Origin: Congeria kusceri
Lineage: Eukaryota; Mollusca; Bivalvia; Myida; Dreissenidae
NCBI GenBank assembly: GCA_027627225.1
Contig: CM051027.1
Coordinates: forward strand, 88,334,451-88,398,450
Direction: 5' to 3'
Length of the DNA: 64,000 nucleotides
Part shown: positions 1-13,038 of the stretch, piece after piece
Layout: every line of letters begins with the position of its first letter
Numbering within the stretch: the stretch's first letter is position 1
Translations under genes and position numbers: made by a program
Notes under the pieces: generated by a model
The model's input: only the letters and a program-made list of their open reading frames with translations
What the model was told of the DNA's origin: nothing
Database searches by the model: none

Positions 1-522
1 CTGTGTTGTGAGAAGTTAGATATGTGAAAACTGCTTGTATGTGTAGGACAGGGCCTTACAGAGGCTGTAAGGGAGGGCTGTTTAATAATGTTGTAAGCAA
101 ATAAATGTGAAATCTGCTCATGTACGTCATTGGGACACTGGGACTGTGTATTACAGTGGTTGATGGAGGTGTTGAAACCATTGATGATTGAAGTTTGATA
201 GTGTCATTTTGTGTGTAGATATTTGTATGGCAAGGAAAGTAAATAATGAATCCTTCAAGGAGTGTCTTGAAAGCCTGGAAACCTACTTCAAGTCTAAAAT
301 TAATGTACTTTAATATTACTATTTGGTTATTTCTCATCTGCAAGATGTTCATTTTGAATTAAGTACCTGTTTTATTTTATTAGTCTTATTTGTGGAACTG
401 CAGTTTCCAACTACATGTATATAAAAAAAACAATTATAATTTATTGAATTGTAATCAATCGATACAGCAGGTGTTTGGATATTGAACTGTAAGTGTGACA
501 TGGACTCATTGTCTGGTTTCAG

Positions 523-3500
523 AGAATACAAGAAGAAAGTGGAGACGGCAAAGGCAAGAATGTTGTCATTGCAGCGGAAACAGAGGGAGACGGAGAAAAT
601 AGCAAACATTTCTTCACAAAATGACAAAAAGTGAGTACCGGTAGTCTGGCTCATCATATTTGTTTGCAAATTTTGTTTTATGAGTATGTATCAAATCCTT
701 TCAGGCTTAGTATGACTTTCACATGTACCAGATAAAGAAGTATCAGATAAGTAGATGTGAATGAAGGTGCAAATCTCAAGAACAAATTATTCCATTATAA
801 AAAATTTTCCACTGTTTCAAAACATGGGACTGTTGTTGTTTTATGATTTTTAAATGGTTTGATTGCTCACTTTGTTATAGTAGTAAATACAATTGATTGA
901 CTATCAATTTCATCCTGTTATATTTTGTTACCTAACCTGAGCATGAAGTGCTCAATGGTGAGCTATTCTGGTCAGTTACCGTCTGTCGTCGTCGTCCACT
1001 GGCGTCGTCAACAATTTACTGAAACAACTTTTCTCTCAAACCGCTTGGCGGATTTTAACCAAACTTAACATGAATGTTCCTGGCATGGTCCTGCAACAAA
1101 TTCCTTCAATTCATGTAAATATCTGGAAAACTCTGGTTGCCGTGGCAACCAAAAACTTAAACAACTGGAAAACTTCATAAATCTTCTTGTCAGCAACCAC
1201 CAGCTGGATTTCTTTTTTTGTTCGCATAAATGTTCCTTGGGTGACCCTCTACCTAATATCTTCAAATTATTTTGATTCGTTAACAAACATGGCCACCAGG
1301 GGGTGGGGCAGTTTTCATTATATGGCTATATTGAAAACTTAAAAAATCTTCTTGTCCAAAACCACTGGCTGGATTTCAAAATAATTTCATAGAAATGCTT
1401 CTTAGGTGACCCTCTACCAAATTTCTTCAAATTATTTTGATTCATTGGAAAACATGGCCGCCAGGGGGCGGGGCAGTTTTCCGTGTATGTCTATATTGAA
1501 AACTTTAAAATTCTTCTTGTCCAAAACCACTGGCTGTATTTCAAAATAATTTCACAGAAATGTTTGTTTGGTGCCTCTTCATCAAATGTCTTCAAATTGT
1601 TTTGATTCTTTAAAAAAACATGGCTGCCAGGGGGCGGGCCAGCTTTCCTTATATGACTTTATTGAAAACTTTTTAATTCTTCTTATCCGAAACCACTGGC
1701 TGGATTTCAAAATAATTTAGCAGAAATGTTCCTTGGTGGACTGTCTACCAAATTTCTTCAAATTATTCTGATTTTTTAAAAAACATGGCTACCAGGGGGC
1801 AGGGCAGTTTTCATTATATGGCTACATTGAAAACTTTAAAAAAATCTTCTTATCCGAAACCACTGGCTGGATTTCAAAATAATTTCAGAGAAATGTTCGT
1901 TGGGTGACCCTCTACCAAATTTCTTCAAATTAATTTGATTCTTTAAAAAACATGGCTACCAGGGGGCGGGGCAGTTTTCCCATTATGGCTATGTTGAAAA
2001 CTATGTATAAAACAATTTTTGTGTCTGAAACCATTGGCTGGATTTTAAAATAATTTGACAGCAATGTTTCTTGGGTGAAACTACCAAATTCCTTTAAATC
2101 AATTGGTTCTTAAAAAAAAACATCGCTTTCAGAGGGCAGGACAGTTTTCCTTATATGACTATATAGTAAACTTTTAAAATCTTACTATCTGAAACCACTG
2201 GCAATGTCAAAATAATTTCATGGAAATGTTCCTTAGCTGGCCATATATTAAATTCCATTCAAATTATTTTGATTTGCTAAAAACCATGGCTGTCAGTGGT
2301 CTATTGTAGTCTTTTTGCGCCCTTTTCTTTAAAACTTTTTCACATACTGGATCATCAGTTTGAAGTATTTGTTTGAGATTGTGATTCTAGCAGTACATCT
2401 GTGTTCCAGGATTAATGACCTGGAGCTTGCCATAGAAAGAATGAAACAGCAGCAGGAGAATCTGCAGAAGAGGCTCAAAGATGAGTCGGACAGGAAAACT
2501 AAACTTGAGGTGAGCATCCCAGGTTTTCTGTCTCGGCAGACTGTAGTCAGTGAAAACTATAAATGTGATTGCTTTTGATGTAACATCTTGGTACCTGACA
2601 TTAACTTTTATGTTTTCTCATAGAATAAGAGGTATTTCTGGTATTGTTGTTCAAAATGTGTATGTTTACTTTATGGTATGTTAATAAGAAATAACAGGAT
2701 ATACAAATTGACTCTTGTATGTAACTCAAAGTACGACAAAGTAATGTTACTGAAAAATAAATGTGGCGCATCGTGAGAAAACCGGACTTGATGCATGTGC
2801 GTAAAGTGTCATCCCGGATTAGCCTGTGCAGCCTGCACAGGCTAATTCAGGACGGCACTCCGCTTTTATGGCATTTTCTGTTTCCAGGAAGTCTCTTCAA
2901 AACATAAATCCACTGTAGGCAGAAAGTGCCATCCCGGATTAGCCTGTGCGGACTGCACAGGCTAATCCGGGACGACAATTTACGCACATGCATTAAGTCC
3001 GGTTTTCCCATGACACGCCTCCAATGGTAAACACAATCAGCATTACTGAAGTTTCCTGTTCCCTGATGTAGCGTGAGATGCAGAAGGAGCAGCAGAGGAT
3101 CAGTGAGCTGGAAATAAAGAACGAGCAGCAGCAGAAGTTGCTGCGACGGAAGAATGAGGAGATTGCCTCTGCAAAACGACGTCTGAGGAACGGCAGTGCT
3201 GGTACATTGCCACCGATTAATGGGTAAGTGTCTTTGATTGTGAAATGGAGACACTTGTTGATATTTAATTACAAAAAAAATCTTTAAAGTGATTTGTGGC
3301 ACATTGATAGCTTGGTGTTACTGGTAATTCATTTTATTTAATGCTAAGTAGTGACATATAGAAAAATATCAGTGAGATATATCCCTATATCACTCACAGT
3401 GATGGGCTACTTTTTTAAATTTTATTTGATTTGAACAATATCTAATTGTAGGTGTTGTCACCATTTATCATACATAATTACCAAAAAAGAAAAAAAAAGA

Positions 3501-6500
3501 ACATTAATAACACCAAATGTTAAGAATACCTCTCTGATATATTGAAATGTCTTTCCTCTTATTTTCTCTTGGATTTTCGTATTGAGCCAAGGAGACTAGA
3601 ACAGACAATGCCTTTCGGGTACAAGTTTTACCCACAAGGCATTGGAGCTTGTCATCTTGGTCCAAATTTAATTTTAGCATCCAAAGTATTTATTTTATCC
3701 TTTGCACTTTATTCATCCCAGCATATTACACTTGCACTTGTTGTTTACTGTTGCTATGAACAGTAGTCTCCCTTTGTTTACATAACTGCTGTATTGCCCA
3801 TTCTCCAATTCCAAAATATAACAAGAATCCAGTGTACCCTTAAGTAATAACTTGTGTTCATTAAGCACATAATTATATTGTTTTGTGTGTATCAAGTGTT
3901 TATATCCAGTAACCACTCTTTAAGTATCCAACGTGTGTTCTTGTAAGTAGTGTTCAGCGTTTAATTCTCCGCCATCTTGTTTTCTTCAAATTCTTGACCA
4001 GCTTTTAATCCAATTGTGTTGTTGAGTCCTAATAATTAATATAGAAAACACGTTATACGTATAAGTATTCAATTCCAGAACACTCCTTACAGTACATCGT
4101 TTGTTGTTTTACATTTTAATGCGCATCTACGAGTTTAATCAGCTTAAATTGCTTGCGAAAACACGTGCCTTTGAATATAGTGACTGTGTTAACTATTGTT
4201 TGCATCATAACATATGCACACGCTATTTTTAGAAAACTGAATTTCGGAGAACTGAACGCACTTTCACTTTCAATATGTACTTTTATCATAAATATATTCA
4301 AAGCTAGCAGTGTTTGTTAACTTCTTGATTTAAAAGCTAACCATTATTCAACGACTACGTGTATCCAATTGTATTTAAACTTAAATAAATTTAGAAACAC
4401 GGATTCTGCGTTGTCTATGAATATACTGTGTAGCATAGTGCACTGTCGTACTGTAAACACGCTGCCATGAGTCAAATTTTTTTTGCGATTTAAGTTGCTT
4501 AACTAGATCTAACCCACGGCACATTTGATCGTAATTCAAGATGGCCCTGGAATGTTTATTACTAATCCAGACTACTACGCATTATAGAGAAAATAATGCG
4601 GACGTAATATTGTAAATATCGTGTTGAAAATCCCCTACATAAAAATCAAACGTAAAGAATATTCCAATAGCATTTAAATAAAAAGAAAATGTGTTTGTTT
4701 TGGGTGTGATAACGCGTGATATCGTCACCAGAAAGGGAGGCAATATACATATTTTCACTCGCACAAGCGCTTGTGAAAATATTAATTGTCTCCCTTTCCA
4801 GTGACGATATCACGCATTATCACACCAAAAACAAACAAATATCCTCTATATATTTATACCCCCACTACAAATAGGTGGGGTGGGTTGGGGCTATATAGGA
4901 ATCACTTTGTCCCATGAGTTGGTTGGTCTATCCCGAAACTTGTTCTGACTCTAACTTCCCCATGCATTGAAGGATTTTAATATTACTTGGCACAAATGTT
5001 AACTTAAATGAGATGGTGTGTCGCGCACAAGAACCCGATGGCTACATTTAAGGTCAAGGGTCATACTTTGAGGTCAAAGGTCAGAATAGAGCACTTTATT
5101 TCCATTACACAAACAAACGCATGAAGAAACATGTAGCTCCACTTGTTCATTTAATAATCACAGTTTGTGTTGGTTTCAGTGAAGAGCATGGTGCTGTAGA
5201 GGAGAAGAAGCGCTGGCTGGATGGGGAGATTGAGAAGATGGTGAAACAGAGACAGGAGGTGGAGGCACTGCAGGAGGTAGCTGGCCTAAAGACTTACTTC
5301 ATCAGTGTGGGGCACAATATGGGGCTCATTGTGTAGGCTTCAGTGTAATTGCTTGTTTTAAAATGGTCTGGGGTTCATATCCACAAAACTCCTTAGGGCT
5401 GTTCCAGGAAAAAAGGTGATGGGGTGGCGGAATGTAATAAAAATCGGTGGGTGGGGGGTGATAGACAGGATAAAATTGTGTTGGCTAGGGGTATTTTTTC
5501 AACTATAATTGTGTTGTATGGGGTTTATAAAACATTCTAATTGTGTTGTTAGGGGGTAATTTTGTCACAAAGACCGATCTTTTCAAATTGAAACTTTCAT
5601 AAAACAGCCGGCAGTCGGGGCTTATTATAACGAAGTGCGAATTATTTTATTATTTTATGTGGTACGATAATTGATAGGTACGAAAATATACCGTAAAAGA
5701 CCATGTATTAAGCGCACAATTTTACCCTAAAATTCAGCTATGAAAATTTGGTGCGCCTTATACACGGTAACAGTCATTTTCAGTATACATGCGGCTTGCC
5801 ATATGTCTCGGTCTCGCCGGGATTTTCCCGCTTTTGCAAGTTTTGTCCCGGCGTCCCGTTCAGATGCATTCACAAAAATCGATGTTAGTGTGCAGTAAAA
5901 GTTGCATTGGGCCAACAATTTACTTCTTATCGCTAATCCCTTAATTGGTCCCTATGACAACAATGCCCGCTAGCAGCGTGTCAAAGAGGAACAGTAATGA
6001 TAACCGAAACAGCGGTGTGTTGTCACGCTTTCGTGGGATGGTGGTCATGTAATCCGCTTTTGCTAATTGCTGTTAGTCATCGCGTGGAGGGTATATACAG
6101 TAACTGTATTTCATAGATCAATACTGACCTATCTGAACGACAGTTACGTTATCTATTCGGCTGTTTTGTTTTTTATTGTTCAAGAGGAAATGTTAACTGC
6201 ATATGTTCACCATACAGATACATAATTTTGATGTTATGCGCTACGAAATTTTTATTCAAAAGTAAAGATCTCACAGTTATCTGCACTACAAAGTTTTTAA
6301 ATGGCAATACACCCACGCTTTCCATGCCGATGACGTGATGTTGTGCATGCCAGCATATTTTTGCGCACTTTTCTTGCAGAACAAAGGATTTTCATGAAGT
6401 ACAAAATGTTTATGTGCATTTTTTGTATCTACGTCACATGAACAGTAAAATTCGGATAGGCGTTTTGGATTTGACTAAAACATTTGACGCACGTATGCAC

Positions 6501-9500
6501 GATGTGCAGGAGAAAAATTTCCCGCCGTTTTTGCTAGATCAAAGCATATATAATAGACATGTTTTAAAGCAAGATTTTTATACTTCATTAATTATTCAAT
6601 CAGTACTACGAGTTAAACAGTGGTATACATGTATTATGTACATGAATGATATTACAAGTAATGTTGCGATCGCGATCCATGGACCCTGCGACAAAATAAC
6701 AGTATTTAGGTGTCCCGCTAAAATGTCAAATGTCCCACCGATTTTTTGTCAATGTCCCGTTTTGGCCTGAACAAAATTATGGCATTTATTTTCAGCCATG
6801 TTTTGTTTTAAAATTTTATTTATATTTTCGTTATTTGTATTTTATATTTAATTAATAATTTTCTTATTAACAAAACATTGCATACAATTACCTTGCATCA
6901 TATTTCCAATTTAAACAAACAATAAAAACACAGTCATTGATAATAACACCTGTTACAACTGAGAAGAGTGAAAGCGCGACGTCATCAATTAGCCAGGTCC
7001 CTTAATCTGCAAGCCGTTAGCAACACCCAGTTTTTTACCTCAAATTTTGCTTCAAAAATTGAAGTAGTCACATAAAGAAAATATCTTACGATGATCTTCG
7101 TACCTGTCAAGTACTATCGCCCCAAATCAGGTTTGTTCTGGCATGGACCCATGGATTGGCAATTTCTGTTTCCCCACATTAACATAATGAACATGCCTCA
7201 CACGTTGTGATTTTGCGACTGATATATCTGTATCTCTGACTAACATACACGGATAGCTGGATGTTTGAATGAATCGAATTGAATGAGGGCAGACAAAAAA
7301 ATTTCTGCTTCTGTCGTATAAAAATAAAATAACTACATATTAACAATTTTAATTGTATTGGTGGTGGCTGTAAAGCCTAATACTAATGTGGTGCTGGGGG
7401 GTATCTGACTTTCTGTTGGTTGGTGGTTGAAAAAAAAAAAAAAGTTGTGTTGGTGGTACCCAATTGTTGGACTGGTGTTCCGCCCCACCCCCCCCTGGAT
7501 AGCCCTTACTTAGTGAAAAAAAAGTCCCTTAAATTGTTTGCTGTTACAATGTTCCTTACAATGTTTGTGATTATGGGCTCTGGGAAACATATGGGGTTCA
7601 TTGTGCAGGCTCCAGTGAAGTTGCTTGCTAAATGCCACTTTTTATTTACCAAATTGTTCGAAAATAAAATTTTGTTATTACATTTGGTTATGTCGTTAGG
7701 CGGAAGGGGATGGCGGCGTCAACTTTCCGTTTCTGCTCTCTAGCTTGAGAACGGATTGAGATATTTTAATGAAACTTCATACATAGATACCTTATATCGA
7801 GACCTCGCTTCGGATTGCATATGGGGTGGGTGGGGCCCAAGTTAAGTTCGCCATTGCTAAAAATAGAAAAACTGTTTCCGCTCAATAACTTGAGAATGCA
7901 TCAAGATATTTTAATGAAACTTCATAAATAGATACCTTATATCGAGACCTCGCTTTGGATTGCATATGGGGTGGGTGGGGTCAAGGTCATGGTCGTTGTT
8001 ACTAAAAATAGAAAAACGGTTTCCGCTCAATAACTTGAGAAGGCTTTGAGATATTTTAATGAAACTTCATACATAGATACCTTATATCAAGACCTCGCTT
8101 GGGATTGCAAATGGGGTGGATGGGGTCAAGGTCACCATTACTAAAAATAGAAAAACGGTTTTCGCTCAATAACTTGAGAAGGCATTGAGATATTTGATTG
8201 AAACTTCATACATAGATACCTTGTATCGAGACCTCGCTTGGGATTGGATATGGGGTGGGTGGGGTCAAGGTCACTGTTACTAAAAGTAGAAAAATGGTTT
8301 CCTCTCAAAAACTTTTGAGCAAATTGAGATATTTTAATGAAACTTCATACATAGATGCCTTATATTGAGACCTTGCTTGGGATTGCATATGGGGTATGTG
8401 GTTCAGGGTCTAGGTCACCGTTACTAAAAATAGAAAAATGGTTTCTGCTCAATAAATTGAGAACACATTGAGATATTTTAATGCAACTTCATATGTTGAT
8501 ACCTCATATTGAGACCTCGCAGATTTCGCTCAATACCTAGAGAATGAATTGAGATGTTTTAATTAAACTTTATATGTAGATACCTTACATCTAGACCTCG
8601 CTTGCAATTGCATATGGGTTGGGTGGGGCTCAAGGTCACCATTACTAAAAATAAAAAGAATGGTTTCCACTAACTTTAGAACAACTTTAGATATTTTAAT
8701 GAAAGTTCAAATGTAGGTACATGTACCTTATACATGTATTGAGACCTTGCTTTGGATTGCAAGGTCAAGGTCACCATTTCCTAGCCATGGGTGTACGACC
8801 CTCACCTTGCACCCAGAAATTTTTTACATTATTGTGCTGACTTTTATGTATTTCATTCGAAAAATTTGGTTTTCATGAATTTCCACGTTACTTGTTTTCA
8901 TAATAATTTACCATAATTTTATGTCAGCGATAACTAGAAGACTTGAAACAGTTATGTATCAATGTCCTCTTTCTTTTTGTTTTATCAGGAATTGCGTAAG
9001 CGTGAGGAAATGATTGCAAGAAAAGAAGCCCTGATGTCAGAACGCAGCGAGCTTGAAATGAAAAAGCTTCGATCTAGTCAGGTTGTCAATAAGGTAAGGA
9101 ATTACTGAATACTGTGAACATCTTTTTGTCTTTGCATTTGTAAAGTTTTGTTATATAAAAATGTGATAGTGACAATATTCATGCTTTTTATTTGTTTTCC
9201 TGAATTTGGTTATTGAACGTCAAGGATTAGAAACATTTCTTTTATTAGGAGACTGTCCATTTTGGTTTATGTTGTTTACTAAGTTATGGCACAATACTGT
9301 ATGTTATACAGAGTTTGTTGTCAGTGTCTACAAAGATAGACATGGTGGAGCGAAAGTTGGAGGAGAAATCTCGCGAGTTGGACAACAACCAAGACAGTCA
9401 TAGGGCAGACACGGTCAAGGAAGACATAGAGAAGTTAAGGCAAACCCGGGACAAACTCAATAAACAGCGGTCCATGCTAGATGATAAACTCCATGGTGGC

Positions 9501-12500
9501 AGCCTGCTCTCAACATCGGAGGAGAGAAGGTCTGTATTATTATATTATATATAAAAATTAATGCAAATGTGCACAAATATGTTTTTATATTTCAGTTCAG
9601 GTGCAATAAATGAATACAGATTTGAAACAATATCAATAAAGGTAGTGTCAATTATTTCCTGTTTAAAATGAAAATGTATTCATATGTTTCTTTTGCGTCA
9701 GTTGAACTATTTTCTATACTGTATTTAACTGAGTGATAAACAGAAACTTGTAATGATATTGGATACTTCCCAACTGAGATTTGATTGTGAATGTGTTATT
9801 GCACAGACTGCTGGAGTTAGATGAAGGTATCGAGGCACTAGACGCTGCTATAGAGTACCGGTCAGACAACATACGCACCAGACAGCTGGAGGTGCGACAC
9901 TCCATGGCCCTTGCACAGGTATTGTTCCAGATGATTCCTATCACATCTTAGAATTGTACATATCAATGTCTCATTGTAATACTATGATAGCTGGTATATA
10001 AAATTGTAATGTGTTGTCGTAGATTTGCTCTGAGCAATCAATATGAATGTTTTTGAAATGCAAAAATTGCAATCAGTTATTTAATGTGGCAACTCTGTAG
10101 TGAACCCTAGGGTCATGACTATGAAATTTCTCAATCTCAAAATTAGTTTTTACTTAATACATTTACCAGTGAAAATGTAGGTTACATAGTATTTTTGAAT
10201 GTCATTGGCCAATATTACTAGTAGGATAAAGTTTGAAATTGACAGCTGTCTTTGGACCCCAACTGCATAGATTTGTCCATGAACGTCAGTCATATTCAGA
10301 TTAATTGTATCCCTTCGGTACACTTGGAATATAAGATGTTTAATGGTTAACCTATTTTACAAACGAACATGTGGACAAGCTTGTGAAATGTTTGTGATGC
10401 TTGATGAATGGAAATTAATCTGTAAACAATAGCTGGGGAGGAGTTTGAAATGTTAGTGATGCTTGATGAATGGAAATTAATCTGTAAACAATAGCTGAGG
10501 AGGAGTTTGAAAAAGTTACTTGCAAAAACTGGACACGTCTATTGCTGTTATACAGAGTGAGGACAACTTCCTGAACCGACTGAACGCGCTGTCCCCGGAA
10601 GACATGAGGTCCCTGTTGTCACGGTACTTTGAGAAGGTGGTTAGTCTGAGGGAGCAGGAGCGCCGGGTCAGTCTGCACAGCTCGGAGATGGAGGTAACGT
10701 GCAGTGGTTATCAGTTTCATGCAGCCTGTGTGTCTGGTTTTATGTAACTCACTCTTTCACTCACCAAATTAGTTATTAGCAACTGGTATTAACGTTTGGC
10801 TAACATTTAGCTTAAGAAAATTATGTTTGGCATTTTCTATATGAAATCATAAAGCATACCCAAAATGAGTAGGAATTCCAAGTAGCATGGTAAATTTGGT
10901 TAGATTTTTTACTTGAAAAGCACTGAAAGTGCTTCTTATAATTAGAAAGTGCTTCTGTACAATTTGATTTGAATTTACAATCACTAAATAAGTAAAATTA
11001 TCAGTTTAATTATTTTGCATTTTATCCTGAGATTGAAGTTTCAAATAAGTGTGAAAACAATGCAACAGTGAACACAGAAATTACTCCTAAAGTATCATAC
11101 ATTGTAGGTGAAGATTGATGAACAAGAGCGAATTATCCGTGACCTTGAGGGGTCCTTGCAGAGGTCGGCTGTGGAGATCGATCGAAGACTCATGTCACAG
11201 CAGAAAGAATACGAGCAGAAGATTCAGGTGCTGATGCACCAACTCATGGAGAATGGTAACCATAACAACAGCAAGAGTGGAGATGTTGTCAATGGATTTG
11301 ATCCTGCATTGGAGCACAAGTGAGACACCTTATTTTGACTTTAACACATTTTTTTTCACAATTTCTATCAGTCTTAATCTTCTCATCTCTCAACATTTAT
11401 TTATATTTACTTAATATCCAGCAACAAACTTCATATATAAGGCATCTGAATATAAATGTAATTTGCATTTATTAATATATTGACCATTTTTATATCCAAA
11501 TATTGTTTGTGACAAACATGAAGTTTATCAGTGATATATATGGTTCAACTATGTGGATTTATAAATGCACACAAACATCTACAAATATTTTCAACAAATA
11601 TCTTTCAGAGTGTCTCAGTTAGAAAAAGACTTGTACTACTACAAGAAAACAAGTCGGGAACTGAAGAAAAAGCTGCGAGAGTATGTCTCCAGTGGGACCA
11701 TACCAGCCCAGGGTGAGTAGGGGCAAGGTCAAGGTCACACCATAGGCTTCAAGGTCATATTTGAGTGTTTTCTTGGGCATCATGTTGCTTATCTACCCCT
11801 ACATGGCAACCAAATAGTCCAACTAAGTGTTGATTATGATGTCATCGTCAAAAATGAGTGACCATGACTATAGGTAAAAAAGTAACTGAGTCATAAATAC
11901 TCATAATAATATTGTTGGTCAGCAATTTGTTTGTGAACAAAAGATGTGTGATTGTCAGTGCTAAGAATTGTAGACCAACAGTCTGGTCATTAAAAGCTTA
12001 TAGTTAATTTCGCATTCACTACATTCACATCAGGAATATGTTTTCAGGCATCAACAGTTACTGTCTATTGTCATATTACGGAAATAATATGCTGCCTGCT
12101 ATTTTCTGCAGAAATTGATCTGCGAGCGTCCATGCAGAGCAATGCGGGAGACGTGGGGGACAGCCAGACCAACCCGGCCGTTCGCGACACACACTCTGCC
12201 AGGTAGGGGCCTGGGTCAGGGGTCAGAACTGCACACAGTCGATAGGGAGTTGAAACTGGCATAGGACTAAATAAATTACATGTTGGGTTTTCTATGACAG
12301 CAGTTGAGATTAATATGCTTTTGGTTTTAAATGCGATTTAATTATATTGTAAATGAAGCTTCTTAGATATTTATTAAATTTTATTTAGCAGCTATCACAT
12401 TATGCAAGATGAGCTAGAAATAAACGTTGTGCATTTAAATACTTGGTTAAATCCATGATTTATTTGTATGTGTATTATGGTAATGCTTTATTATATGTAC

Positions 12501-13038
12501 GGTATCTTCTACACAGCAGATCTCGTGAGCATAGGTCCTCTGCAGAAAGATTGCATGGTGATGGTGTGCGTATAGACCGTCTGCGGGAAGACGGGACACG
12601 ACCCAGCTCAGGGAAGCCAGGGCACCACGTCTCAACCAATGTGACCCCTGTGAAAATATCTAGGAAAGACCTACGCCTCATGTCCGAGGAGGAAATCAAA
12701 TGTAGGCGGTCCAATTTGAAAGAAAGCCAAGCAGATGACCAGTCTCCACATGGTAAGTGTGTTGCCACGCCATGGAAAAACATGTTAAGGCATCAGACAC
12801 CACCTTCCGAAATGAAAACTTGTTTCTTTATTAAGACATTCTGGTGTTTCCCATGTATTATTTTATGGTAAAAAATGCACGGTGTTGCATGTTACATGTA
12901 AAAATATGTTTTACAGATTTTCTTCATTTAAGACATGTGTGAAAAGCCCTTGCCTCTTACTTTGTATTTACAATACTAAATCTCTACTTCTTTCTTTCAG
13001 ATTCCTTGGATCCAGGAGGCAAGAATCCATGGGAATGA
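523..13038 (+). CDS. KIF27: KIF27/KIF7 (Costal-2) family kinesin, C-terminal coiled-coil part (partial, 13 exons)
   Basis: Exons by splice sites and phase: 523-630, 2410-2509, 3072-3223, 5180-5276, 8989-9093, 9312-9529, 9807-9918, 10556-10693, 11108-11319, 11609-11712, 12112-12202, 12517-12752, 13001-13038 (TGA 13036-13038). All phases join and give 569 residues without a stop. Recognised from order and wording of the coiled coil: EYKKKVETAKARMLSLQRKQ, EEKKRWLDGEIEKM.KQRQE, LEMKKLRSSQ, LLELDEGIEALDAAIEYR, LSPEDMRSLLSRYFEKVVSLRE and LEKDLYYYKKTSRELKKKL all have direct counterparts in vertebrate KIF27. Family knowledge: KIF7/KIF27/Cos2 kinesins scaffold Hedgehog signalling and act at cilia. Only coiled coil and tail are present; the motor domain must lie left of the window. 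The tail has a basic TPVKISRKDLR stretch and ends GGKNPWE. Whether a single invertebrate pro-orthologue should be called KIF27 or KIF7 cannot be settled here; the coiled coil resembles KIF27 more. Confidence 0.93.
943..2310 (-). repeat. Tandem-repeat mobile element fragment in KIF27 intron
   Basis: About seven diverged units of roughly 170 bp, each with 'aaccactggctggatttcaa', then 'cttcaaattattttgatt', then 'catggctgccagggggcgg'. The left end (943-1005) has a GAGCATGAAGTGCTC-like hairpin, 'ggtgagct' and a GTCGTCGTC tract. This is the reverse complement of the right end of the elements at 49313-50931 and 59165-62740, so this copy lies in the opposite orientation. The far end near 2310 looks truncated. 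Confidence 0.7.
2763..3021. mobile_element. Palindromic MITE, copy 1
   Basis: About 260 bp, in the intron before KIF27 exon 3072-3223. The ends are inverted (GTGGCGCATCGTGAGAAAAC at the left, GTTTTCCCATGACACGCC at the right). Each half carries its own hairpin, a GATTAGCCTGTGCAG-type arm facing its complement. Same family as 40945, 48580, 51437, 53510, 58747 and 63130. No clean target duplication for this copy. Confidence 0.85.
4692..4839. repeat. Near-perfect palindrome, hairpin MITE candidate
   Basis: Left arm GTTTGTTTTGGGTGTGATAA.GCGTGATATCGTCAC is matched by a complementary right arm ending in TTATCACACCAAAAACAAAC. The symmetry continues through 'agaaagggag' and 'attttcac' to a centre at about 4768. 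The arms are around 70 bp with few mismatches. It contains no gene. A short foldback element is the simplest reading. Confidence 0.8.
4855..5095. repeat. Truncated dispersed repeat fragment
   Basis: Starts with a C-rich/G-rich hairpin (ACCCCCACTA...GGTGGGGTGGG) then 'ctatatagg', and ends with a repeated 'aggtcaa.ggtca' motif. It resembles the ends of the tandem-repeat elements elsewhere in the window but has a single unit. Assigned by resemblance only. Confidence 0.4.
5396..7505. mobile_element. PIF/Harbinger-like non-autonomous DNA transposon
   Basis: Terminal inverted repeats read GGGCTGTTCCAGG...GGGGTGGCGGAA at the left and, complemented, GGGCTATCCAGGGGGGG...GGGGCGGAAC at the right. Both ends are flanked by the trinucleotide TTA (5393-5395 and 7506-7508). 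A GGG-starting inverted repeat with a TWA duplication is the PIF/Harbinger signature. Length 2110 bp. The ORFs inside (for example 6414-6770) show no transposase features I can recognise, so it is probably non-autonomous or decayed. It lies in the intron between KIF27 exons 5180-5276 and 8989-9093. Confidence 0.7.
5691..5767. mobile_element. Tiny TA-flanked MITE nested in the Harbinger-like element
   Basis: A 77-bp segment starting CCGTAAAAGACCATGTATTA and ending with an imperfect complement, GCGCCTTATACACGG, flanked by TA on both sides. The CCGTA terminus is shared with the larger element at 60350-60981. Probably Tc1/mariner or pogo related, by the TA duplication. Confidence 0.55.
7690..8790 (+). 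repeat. Tandem repeat array, ~125-bp units (family T)
   Basis: About eight diverging units, each running 'cgctcaataacttgagaa', 'gagatattttaatgaaactt', 'catacatagataccttatat', 'gagacctcgcttgggattgc', 'ggtgggtggggtcaaggtca', then an A-rich spacer. The same family, with the same leading and trailing sequence, recurs at 25040-25500 in the first caprin intron. Non-coding. Confidence 0.8.
10381..10504 (+). repeat. 62-bp direct tandem duplication beside a KIF27 exon
   Basis: Two nearly identical copies (10381-10442 and 10443-10504), both containing 'gatgcttgatgaatggaaat' and 'taatctgtaaacaatagctg'. They end about 50 bp before the exon at 10556 and therefore sit close to its branch-point region. Recent, by low divergence. 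Confidence 0.8.

Noticed and set aside
6414..6770. 118-codon ORF inside the Harbinger-like element, a transposase candidate
   Set aside because: No DDE or HTH pattern visible and no neighbouring exon in phase; composition looks like random AT-rich sequence.
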